The notes beneath the pieces are model-generated. The model had not been told where the DNA came from, searched no databases, and saw only the letters and a program-made list of their open reading frames with translations. A stretch of DNA of 30,076 nucleotides from Bacillota bacterium. Lineage in GTDB: Bacteria; Bacillota; Clostridia; Saccharofermentanales; DTU023. How positions within the stretch are numbered: position 1 is the stretch's first letter; every line of letters starts with the position of its first letter. The translations under genes and the position numbers were made by a program. This document shows positions 24,268 to 30,076 of the stretch, in pieces. The stretch covers positions 1-30,076 of the forward strand of contig JAFAAL010000023.1 in the NCBI GenBank assembly GCA_023426575.1, given 5' to 3'.

Positions 24268-25961
24268 AACCTAAGTTTAAATAGGGAATCGAGCTGCTTT
24301 TGTGAGAGGATAGCCTGGAGCAAAGGCAGCTTTTTCTTTTCGACTAAATACTGAGCTAAAGGCGAGTTGGGAGTACTGTTAATAAAGCGTAAATCTCGGT
24401 AGTTCATCACTTGAGCCGAGCGTATAAAGTCAAAAATGGCTTCCGAGGAGAATTGCTTATCTAAGACCTTTATTTGGAAGAGACTAAGGAGTAGGACCCC
24501 GATGTAGCAGATGAGGAAATGACCGACAATACTGTGATGTTTTTGGAGGTAGACGGGACGGGCTTGGAGCTGAGATTTCATCACGCGGAAGGTTTCTTCA
24601 ATGCACCAGAGTCGGTGGTAGGCATCGTAGATGTCCTTGGCCGACTTTTGTACTTCGCTCGTGACAATGAGATTGTAGCCAGCAAGCCTAAGCTCTCGGT
24701 CAATGTAGTCCTCATTCAAAGACATTGCCACGTCATTATTCGTCAGCTTGCCGTTCTTGTCGACCGAGCGAAAGGACACAAGGCGAGCTAAGTCTCCAAG
24801 CTCTTTTCTCTTTGCCTTGGCTCGGGTAAAAGCTAAGGCTTTTTCCACCTCTTTCAGGAGCTCTGCCTTCTTCTTTGTGGCCAGGGCGGGGTTAAAAGAG
24901 ACGACCCTCTTTTCTCTCAAATGAATGGTCCTCTTCTTGCCGTCCTCGTCTTGAATCTGGTAAGGAAAGTCATCCACACAATCCTTGTACTTAAAGAGAA
25001 GATGCCCCTCGCTGTCCGAGACTGTCTTGTAGTCCTGCTCAAGCTCAATCCAGCGTATTTCCGTCTCAGGAAGCATTTTGACGGATTTTGAGAAGATGTA
25101 CCCATCGCCATGTTTCACAGCGTCAAAAATGTTGGCAGCCGAGTTTAAGCCCTTGTCCACGACGCGCACAACCTTCCCCTCGAGCTCATGAGTCTTGCGT
25201 AGATCATCCAAGACCTCTCGTAAGACGGGCTGCTCACTTTGGTTGCCAGGATACACATGCATGGCTAAGGGTAAATGCTGAGAGTCTAGAAGTATCCCCA
25301 TGCCTACAATAGGATCTTTTCGGTTTTCCTTCGAGGGTCCTTTACGCCTGAGACTGTCTTCTTTGTCAATTTCAAAGTAGTAGTTCGTGCAGTCAAAATA
25401 CGTCAAGGAAGTGTCTGTACCGAAGTGAAAGCTGACCATCTTGCTGTAGCCCTCAATAATGCGCTTGTACTCCATCCCCAAAAACTCTAAGGCCTGGTAT
25501 ACCCTATCCTCGGAAAAAGAAGGAGATGGATAGAGCTTCGGTAGCACTTTATGGAGGGTCCGAGACTTAGAACAAGGTTCCAGAAAACGGGCATAGATAA
25601 GAGAGGAGACAAGCTCATAGAGGTCAAACTTTAAGCCGTAAGCCTTGCCTAAGAACTCGTAGAGAAGATGGACGTCGAGGCTGTCATGGAGGGACTTTAA
25701 GGGGAAGTGGCCAAAGATTTGTTGCTTGTTATCTTCAGAGCTGGCTTTTTGTTTTTTGAGTTGAAACTCACGATTCATCTCGTCAATTTCATTTTGGAAG
25801 TGAGCAATAGGATCGGGGTAGGTCTTCTTGAGATCCTCAAGATAGCCGTAAGCCTTAATGGATTTTCCACGCGTGCCCTTTTTCTCAGGGTCGTAGAAGT
25901 TGAAATAGCATTGCAGATACAGGCCGCGTTTGAGCTTAGATTTTTTGAGGTAATAGGCCAT
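24264..25961 (-). CDS. IS1634-like DDE transposase
   Basis: The 565-residue protein is an intact IS4-superfamily transposase, with AGGAGGT upstream of the ATG. The catalytic acid residues are in TYFDCTNYYFE (first Asp), RVVDKGLNSAANI (second Asp) and the helix YHRLWCIEETFRVMKSQL (Glu, in a YREK-like signature). SLIYARFLEPCSKSRT in the N-terminal part and GMGILLDSQHLPLAMHVYPGNQSE between the acids are typical of the IS1634 group. No frameshift or internal stop is seen, so the element may still be active. It points towards tcdA, against the surrounding gene direction, and its codon use is less GC-rich than that of the housekeeping genes. Confidence 0.93.
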   Translation of the reverse strand: MAYYLKKSKLKRGLYLQCYFNFYDPEKKGTRGKSIKAYGYLEDLKKTYPDPIAHFQNEIDEMNREFQLKKQKASSEDNKQQIFGHFPLKSLHDSLDVHLLYEFLGKAYGLKFDLYELVSSLIYARFLEPCSKSRTLHKVLPKLYPSPSFSEDRVYQALEFLGMEYKRIIEGYSKMVSFHFGTDTSLTYFDCTNYYFEIDKEDSLRRKGPSKENRKDPIVGMGILLDSQHLPLAMHVYPGNQSEQPVLREVLDDLRKTHELEGKVVRVVDKGLNSAANIFDAVKHGDGYIFSKSVKMLPETEIRWIELEQDYKTVSDSEGHLLFKYKDCVDDFPYQIQDEDGKKRTIHLREKRVVSFNPALATKKKAELLKEVEKALAFTRAKAKRKELGDLARLVSFRSVDKNGKLTNNDVAMSLNEDYIDRELRLAGYNLIVTSEVQKSAKDIYDAYHRLWCIEETFRVMKSQLQARPVYLQKHHSIVGHFLICYIGVLLLSLFQIKVLDKQFSSEAIFDFIRSAQVMNYRDLRFINSTPNSPLAQYLVEKKKLPLLQAILSQKQLDSLFKLRF

Positions 25962-25989
25962 AGAAAGGACCTCCTAAAGGATATGGCCT

Positions 25990-26018
25990 ATTATAACGCC
26001 ATAACGCTATTAATGCAA
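25990..26018 (-). promoter_or_regulatory. Transposase promoter
   Basis: On the minus strand TTGCAT (26013-26018), a 17-base spacer and TATAAT (25990-25995), 29 bases before the transposase ATG. The inverted ATGGCGTTA copy lies almost wholly in the spacer, so a protein bound to that repeat would cover the promoter. Confidence 0.7.
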
Positions 26019-26054
26019 GAGGAAAAAGCAGAAATAAAAAACTTTTTATAACAC

Positions 26055-26082
26055 GAAAAAACCCTGCTCTTGCAGGGCTTTT
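26055..26082. terminator. Bidirectional hairpin terminator upstream of the transposase
   Basis: CCCTGC (26062-26067), loop TCTT, GCAGGG (26072-26077). It is followed by CTTTT on the plus strand and by six T residues on the minus strand. On the minus strand it would block outside transcription from entering the transposase gene, a common safeguard in insertion sequences. Confidence 0.7.
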
Positions 26083-26114
26083 GAGATTTTGTGAAGCTTC
26101 TATCTGAGAGATTT

Positions 26115-26126
26115 ACATGGCGTTAA
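26115..26126 (+). repeat. Right copy of 12-bp repeat ACATGGCGTTAA
   Basis: Exact direct copy of 24256-24267, 1859 bases away. This 331-base gap (25962-26292) otherwise holds the transposase promoter, a terminator hairpin and the bacteriocin promoter; no gene is seen in it. Confidence 0.8.
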
Positions 26127-26197
26127 TTCGGAAAGACGGGGATTTTCCCTTAATAATTTGGGGATGACATAATCGCTTGTTAACAACATTAACGAAA

Positions 26198-26227
26198 TTT
26201 ACACTTGACAAGTCAAAGCATTATAAT
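26198..26227 (+). promoter_or_regulatory. Bacteriocin promoter with palindrome in the spacer
   Basis: TTTACA (26198-26203), an 18-base spacer and a perfect TATAAT (26222-26227). The spacer contains the palindrome TTGACAAGTCAA (26205-26216), well placed for a repressor or activator to control the promoter. Confidence 0.65.
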
Positions 26228-26246
26228 TTATTATTATCTATATATA

Positions 26247-26265
26247 AATCAATTTATAATTGATT
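26247..26265 (+). promoter_or_regulatory. Palindrome in the bacteriocin leader
   Basis: AATCAATT (26247-26254), centre TAT, AATTGATT (26258-26265). It lies between the -10 box and the AAGGAGG of the bacteriocin gene. It may be an operator or a leader hairpin. Confidence 0.5.
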
Positions 26266-26292
26266 GCTCATATTAAAAAGGAGGACACGGAA

Positions 26293-26589
26293 ATGTATAA
26301 AATCAAGAAAATCACAGCAGCAGTTATAGCTATAACTTTGCTATTTCTACCAGTCGTAGTGTATGCTGCAACACAATATCCTAAAGAAGGTGGTGTTTGG
26401 GAATATGGTAATGGTTTTGCAAAGGCCTATTCTTACTACACCGTCGATAAGGTTCACGGGTCTTCAATTTACAAAGATGGTGTCGCTATTTCAGTTTCGG
26501 CAAGGACTGCTGCTAATATGAAGTCTATTGCAGAAAAATGGCATGTACCTGGGGTAGGTGGGTATACATACTATTATAACATTGATTAA
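26293..26589 (+). CDS. Lactococcin 972-family bacteriocin precursor
   Basis: The 98-residue precursor starts at ATG 26293 behind AAGGAGG; a longer upstream frame lacks a ribosome binding site. Residues 1-25 form a Sec signal peptide (basic MYKIKK, hydrophobic core, likely cut after VVVYA). The mature part of about 73 residues has no Cys. It shows the family pattern: GGVWEYG near the start, the aromatic cluster AYSYY followed by HGSS, a small-residue middle, Trp83 and an aromatic C-terminus (GGYTYYYNID). Lactococcin 972 blocks septum formation by binding lipid II in susceptible Gram-positive cells; the same target is only inferred here. The gene is clearly AT-richer than its surroundings, lies beside an insertion sequence, and is followed by its two usual partner genes, all pointing to horizontal acquisition. 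Confidence 0.87.
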   Translation: MYKIKKITAAVIAITLLFLPVVVYAATQYPKEGGVWEYGNGFAKAYSYYTVDKVHGSSIYKDGVAISVSARTAANMKSIAEKWHVPGVGGYTYYYNID

Positions 26590-26626
26590 GTGTATTATAT
26601 GCGCTAGACCTTGTGCTCATTCACTG

Positions 26627-26660
26627 CCCGAGATTTCTGCTAAATGTCAGAAATCTCGGG
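26627..26660 (+). terminator. Strong intercistronic hairpin after the bacteriocin gene
   Basis: A perfect 13-bp stem (CCCGAGATTTCTG and its complement) with an 8-base loop and no T run. It lies between the bacteriocin and its membrane partner gene. It could act as a partial terminator or a 3'-end stabiliser, raising bacteriocin mRNA over transporter mRNA. Confidence 0.65.
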
Positions 26661-26678
26661 TAAGTCTGAGGAGGCAAA

Positions 26679-28658
26679 ATGCTTAAAAAGATCATACAAG
26701 TGACGTCGCTCATCTCTGCCTTTTTCATCCTGGCTCTCTCTCATACTGCAGCGCGTTTACTAGAGATTTCTTACCCTCTCCAAAGCAATGTCTCCTTTGT
26801 CCTCAACACGCAAAACTCCAAGCTCACTAAGCCCGAGATCATCGAGACTCTAGAGTCTCTGGCACTGGAACATCAGCTCAGTATTGCTAAGCCTATTGCG
26901 GACGCCGAGAATCCAAAAACAGGTCGCAATGTGCTCGTTTTTGGCTCGGCGAGAAGTGGAAACGTATTTTGGCTCAACAGTCAATATAAGGGTCGCTATC
27001 TCTCGTCTAAGGAGATCACGACGGAGCCCCTCAATGGTAAGTATTATCTGCATGAGCCTTCTGATGCTTTTCAAATGGCCCTCAGGAACTGGGCCGCTGC
27101 AGCAAATATTGATTTGCTGTGGGGAAAGCGGCAGAGCATCTCAAGGGTCGTCTTGGGAATGCTGATTCAGACCTCTTCAGGTTTAGCTTTGCTTAGCGCT
27201 TTTATCCTCATGTTTGCGGTCTGTCTCAGCTGGTTCTTGTCATCGGAACGCAGCCGAGCGATTCGATTGATGGCAGGTCTTGCAAAATGGCGAATTAGCT
27301 TAGAGGATCTTGCACGGCTGAGTTATCTATTATTCCTGCCAGCTCTCTTGGTCTTTATCCTAGCATTACTTGGATTTAGCCTCTTCTATCAATCCTTGAG
27401 AGTCATCCCGATGATGCTACCCTTTCTTATATTTGCCACTCTCTTTGTCTTTTTACTTACTGCTTTCTGCCTCCTAATATTTGCCTATCTCTTCCAAGCG
27501 AGTATTAAGAGTCTGGCAGATCGAGAAAGTTCATATAAGTATGCCAAATTTCTGGGCATAGCTCTCCGCGCCTCTGCGATCATTCTACTTATCGTTGGAT
27601 TGCCACTCGCTCTGCGCAACGTCACTCTCTTAAAATCCAATGCGCAGAACTTAGACCAGTGGAGCAAGATCACCGATGCCTATAGTCTGAGTCTAGGACA
27701 GAGTCTTTTATCCCAATATGAAGATAGCGAAGATAGATTGAATGACTTTTTGAACTCTATAGACGAGGATAAGATTCTGATTTCCGCGAGCTTCGATTCA
27801 TTTCTCCAAGTTCCGCCAGGGATCAAGCTCGGCTATGATCATCTCGTGCTGACGAATCAGCCCTTCTTAGATGCCTTAAATGAAGAGGCCCTAGAAGAAC
27901 TGTCACCCTCTAAGATCCCTGAAAACACCCTCTCATTTATTACTGACAATCTAAAGCTCTGGTCTCGAGACTGGCGGAGTGATCATCCTAAGATAGCGGA
28001 ATTCAAACTCTATCGAAGAGCCAGCTCAGATGCTCAGGGATCTCTCCCCGTTTTGACAAAGGGGATTAGGATCGGTGTCTCGGAAAGAGCCGAGAACCCC
28101 CTCTTGATCGTCTTGAGCGATCCCATAGCTGATCTCGATCCTCAGGGTCTCCTATTGCCCATGCTGGTCAATGGCAATTTCCTCTATCGCGACTATGATC
28201 AGCTGAGCTCCCTCCTAGAAAAAAGCCAGCTGCAGGAGCATGTCATGGCCATCGATAATGCCACATCTCTCTTCCTGGAAAATGCTCAAAATCTCCGCGC
28301 CGAATCTTACCTAGGGGGTGTAGGCGTCATCTTGTCATTCCTGGCCCTTCTGACGTCTTTGTTTCAATCGGCCATGAGCTGGTCATATCGCCGGAGGGTG
28401 GAAATTTTTCTGGCAATCACCAACGGCCATCAGCCGTGGAGAATCGGTATGTCTACCGCCATGGCTGATAGCCTATTCGCATTGCTGATAGCCGTCAGCT
28501 CTTATATTGTCTTTGTGCAGACAGCCGGCATCCAGGATTTTCCGCAAGTCCTAAGCGCCCTCGTCCTCTTGATAAGCTTCTACACTATAGCGTCTTTTGT
28601 TCTGTATAGTCTGCAAGCGCGCTCAGCGTTTAAGGCGACGATTCAGCGAAATTATTAA
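26679..28658 (+). CDS. Bacteriocin-associated multi-span membrane protein (DUF1430-type, immunity/permease)
   Basis: The 659-residue integral membrane protein has a strong GAGGAGG site. One N-terminal membrane segment (about 5-27) is followed by an outside domain. Then come a central group of three or four segments (about 158-310), a second outside domain of about 220 residues, and three C-terminal segments (about 545-645). This FtsX-like layout matches the 'bacteriocin-associated integral membrane protein' family found next to lactococcin 972-type genes. The family is thought to act with the ABC ATPase in immunity, possibly by removing the bacteriocin from the membrane. Since the bacteriocin has a Sec signal, export is not the likely role. 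The assignment rests on architecture and gene order; the individual residues that confer function are not known to me. Confidence 0.82.
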   Translation: MLKKIIQVTSLISAFFILALSHTAARLLEISYPLQSNVSFVLNTQNSKLTKPEIIETLESLALEHQLSIAKPIADAENPKTGRNVLVFGSARSGNVFWLNSQYKGRYLSSKEITTEPLNGKYYLHEPSDAFQMALRNWAAAANIDLLWGKRQSISRVVLGMLIQTSSGLALLSAFILMFAVCLSWFLSSERSRAIRLMAGLAKWRISLEDLARLSYLLFLPALLVFILALLGFSLFYQSLRVIPMMLPFLIFATLFVFLLTAFCLLIFAYLFQASIKSLADRESSYKYAKFLGIALRASAIILLIVGLPLALRNVTLLKSNAQNLDQWSKITDAYSLSLGQSLLSQYEDSEDRLNDFLNSIDEDKILISASFDSFLQVPPGIKLGYDHLVLTNQPFLDALNEEALEELSPSKIPENTLSFITDNLKLWSRDWRSDHPKIAEFKLYRRASSDAQGSLPVLTKGIRIGVSERAENPLLIVLSDPIADLDPQGLLLPMLVNGNFLYRDYDQLSSLLEKSQLQEHVMAIDNATSLFLENAQNLRAESYLGGVGVILSFLALLTSLFQSAMSWSYRRRVEIFLAITNGHQPWRIGMSTAMADSLFALLIAVSSYIVFVQTAGIQDFPQVLSALVLLISFYTIASFVLYSLQARSAFKATIQRNY

Positions 28659-28685
28659 AGCGTAAGATTGATTTGAGGTGTAAAT

Positions 28686-29321
28686 ATGAGTCTAGAAGTC
28701 CAAAACCTTAGTTATGATATTGGCGGCAGGCGCCTCTTTGAGAATGTGAGCTTTTTGGCGCAGCCGGGAAGTCTCACGGCCATCGTAGGTCCCTCAGGCT
28801 GTGGCAAGACAAGTCTTCTCAATTGCCTCTCGGGCCTGCTGCGTCCCTCATCAGGCTCCGTCTTAATAGACAATCAGGAGAGTACAAAATGGCGGGAAAA
28901 AGAAATCTTGAAATTTTGGCAGAAATCGGCAGCCTTTGTCTACCAGGACCATGGGCTCATCGATGATGAAAGCGTTGCTTACAATGTTTCATTTGATCGC
29001 CCCAGATACAGATTTCGTAAGAAAAGAATCACAGCAGACGTCATCAATGCCCTCTCAGCGGTCGGCTTGGCCTCCAGAGCTGAAGAACTGGCCTCACATT
29101 TATCGGGAGGTGAGCGGCAACGTGTCGCCATAGCCCGCGCGCTCTATCGTCATGCGACATATCTCTTTGTCGATGAACCGACGGCTTCCTTAGATTTAGA
29201 AAATCGGAAAATGGTCCTGGAATTGCTGCGTACTATTGCAAATTCTGGAGCGACAATTCTCATCGCCACACACGATGAGGAGCTGATGGCAGCTGCAGAT
29301 CAGCGTGTCTCACTCGCGTAG
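28686..29321 (+). CDS. ABC transporter ATPase of the lactococcin 972 group
   Basis: The 211-residue cytosolic ATPase has all motifs intact: Walker A GPSGCGKTS (35-43), Q-loop VYQDHGLIDDES, signature LSGGERQRVAIARAL, Walker B YLFVDEPTASLD and switch His in ATHDEE. It resembles the LolD/MacB-type ATPases that pair with FtsX-like permeases and matches the 'bacteriocin export ABC transporter, lactococcin 972 group' by context. It follows the membrane gene after 27 bases with GAGGTG as ribosome binding site and closes the cassette before a bidirectional terminator. Confidence 0.92.
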   Translation: MSLEVQNLSYDIGGRRLFENVSFLAQPGSLTAIVGPSGCGKTSLLNCLSGLLRPSSGSVLIDNQESTKWREKEILKFWQKSAAFVYQDHGLIDDESVAYNVSFDRPRYRFRKKRITADVINALSAVGLASRAEELASHLSGGERQRVAIARALYRHATYLFVDEPTASLDLENRKMVLELLRTIANSGATILIATHDEELMAAADQRVSLA

Positions 29322-29342
29322 AGGAAGCTCAATCCAAATAAA

Positions 29343-29379
29343 AAGAGACCCCGCAAGTCATTGGTTCACGGGGTCTCTT
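29343..29379. terminator. Bidirectional terminator between the bacteriocin cassette and pntB
   Basis: A perfect 11-bp stem (AAGAGACCCCG at 29343-29353 with CGGGGTCTCTT at 29369-29379) and a 15-base loop. It is followed by CTCTTTT on the plus strand and TTTT on the minus strand, suitable for both convergent genes. Confidence 0.8.
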
Positions 29380-29398
29380 CTCTTTTCGTCTCGCTGAT

Positions 29399-30076
29399 CT
29401 AGATCAGAGATTTTAGAATTTTCTGCAGGCTCTCCTTGGCGTCGCCGAGGAGGAGCAGGACCTTGCTGCCTGCCTGATCGGCCTCGCTGTAGAGGGGGTT
29501 GTCGACACCAGCATAGCCTGGCTGGCGATCGAAGTTACAGATGATGACGCGCTTGGAATCGGCGACCGAGAGGACGGGCATCCCATAGATAGGGGTGCCT
29601 TCCGCCGTATTGGCGGCGGGATTGATGACGTCGTTGGCACCGATGATGATGGTGACGTCCGTGTTCTTAAAGTCGGAGTCGATCTCTTGCATCTCCTTGA
29701 GCTTGTCATAGGGCACGTCGACCTCGGCGAGGAGGACGTTCATGTGCCCTGGCATGCGCCCTGCGACGGGGTGGATGGCAAATTCGACCTGCTTGCCGGC
29801 CGCTTCGAGCTCGTCTGAGAGCTGCTTGACCAGCGGCTGGGCCTGCGAGAGGGCCATGCCGTAGCCAGGGACGATGATGACGCGCTGGGCCTCTTTCAGC
29901 CAGGCGCCTGGATTGACCTCGGCGTTCTTGTTGGCAGCAGGAGTGCTAGCGGCGGCTGTATCTGGAGTCGCTGTGCTATTAGAGGCGCTGCGATAGTCGT
30001 CACGCAGCTCTTTCAGGCTCTCCTTGGCATCGCCGAGCAGGAGGGTGACGTGATCGCCACTTGTCTTGGCCTCGGC
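29399..30076 (-). CDS. pntB: NAD(P) transhydrogenase beta subunit, C-terminal part with duplicated domain III; truncated by window end
   Basis: The frame is open from base 30076 to the stop at 29399 (225 residues seen; an internal ATG at 29857 is not the start). The last 170 residues are a complete domain III: VIIVPGYGMALSQAQ, HPVAGRMPGHMNVLLAEV, IGANDVINPAA, GYAGVDNPLY and LLLGDAKESLQKIL at the end. In proton-pumping transhydrogenase this domain binds NADP(H) and faces the cytosol. Upstream in the same frame lies another domain-III C-terminus (VTLLLGDAKESLKEL), then a Ser/Thr/Ala-rich linker, so two domain III copies are in tandem. Where E. coli PntB has the phosphate-binding Lys424-Arg425 (VFKRSM), this copy reads CNFDRQ, so NADP specificity may be lost. 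Domain II membrane helices and pntA lie beyond the window. Confidence 0.88.
   Translation of the reverse strand, partial: AEAKTSGDHVTLLLGDAKESLKELRDDYRSASNSTATPDTAAASTPAANKNAEVNPGAWLKEAQRVIIVPGYGMALSQAQPLVKQLSDELEAAGKQVEFAIHPVAGRMPGHMNVLLAEVDVPYDKLKEMQEIDSDFKNTDVTIIIGANDVINPAANTAEGTPIYGMPVLSVADSKRVIICNFDRQPGYAGVDNPLYSEADQAGSKVLLLLGDAKESLQKILKSLI
29426..29449. repeat. Downstream copy of 24-bp in-frame repeat within pntB
   Basis: Matches 30014-30037 with one difference in 24 bases and encodes the LGDAKESL end of domain III in both places. The spacing of 588 bases equals 196 codons, about one domain III plus linker. Confidence 0.85.
30014..30037. repeat. Upstream copy of 24-bp in-frame repeat within pntB
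   Basis: Partner of 29426-29449; marks the C-terminal end of the first, mostly off-window, domain III copy. Confidence 0.85.

Larger units (their letters stand above)
24248..26151 (-). mobile_element. IS4-superfamily (IS1634-like) insertion sequence; exact ends uncertain
   Basis: A single large DDE transposase gene on the minus strand lies in AT-richer DNA between tcdA and the bacteriocin cassette. Three copies of ATGGCGTTA occur: 24258-24266 (forward), 25994-26002 (inverted, inside the transposase promoter) and 26117-26125 (forward). A 9-bp inverted repeat AAGGGAAAA / TTTTCCCTT lies outside them at 24248-24256 and 26143-26151, and I used it as the outer limit. A tighter element (24258-26002) is equally possible. 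No convincing target-site duplication was found for either version. Confidence 0.65.

Overview
This window looks like chromosomal DNA from a strictly anaerobic, fairly GC-rich member of the Bacillota (Clostridia-like). The pointers are an NAD-linked trimeric [FeFe]-hydrogenase, a pth-mfd pair, a YhaM-type nuclease, strong AGGAGG ribosome binding sites, several TTG/GTG starts, a Bacillota-type selenium/sulfur trafficking set and a lactococcin-972-type bacteriocin cassette. No 16S rRNA gene is present, so genus cannot be set from the sequence alone.

Layout: 1-579 is the start of a biotin-protein ligase leaving the window on the minus strand. 614-1306 is an AT-richer orphan ORF that may be a piece of an FtsX-type permease. 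A tRNA-Thr(GGT) with promoter and terminator follows, then a secreted serpin lipoprotein (minus). 3032-6133 is a selenium-flavoured block: a cysteine desulfurase/selenocysteine lyase-like enzyme, a small Se/S carrier-like protein (DUF3343), a DsrE-like YedF-type protein, and a MetE-like methyltransferase. The methyltransferase reading frame is interrupted only by one in-frame TGA, followed at the right distance by a bacterial SECIS-like hairpin. I read it as a selenoprotein, the most interesting item here.

6257-9605 is a response regulator, a histidine kinase and murA in one tight operon (envelope signalling plus peptidoglycan synthesis). On the minus strand 9689-13894 is hydC-hydB-hydA, encoding an NADH/ferredoxin-linked, probably electron-bifurcating hydrogenase, and 14036-16582 is a two-gene ABC importer in which permease and ATPase are fused. 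16715-24194 runs forward with housekeeping genes: pth-mfd, aspA, a YhaM-like exoribonuclease and tcdA.

24248-26151 holds an IS4-superfamily (IS1634-like) insertion sequence with a 565-residue transposase. Immediately beyond it is an AT-rich lactococcin-972-like bacteriocin gene with a palindrome-rich promoter region, followed by its multi-membrane-span partner and an ABC ATPase (26293-29321). The window ends in the 3' part of pntB (minus), which appears to carry two tandem copies of the C-terminal nucleotide-binding domain III. The copy that can be seen in full lacks the usual NADP-phosphate-binding Lys-Arg pair.
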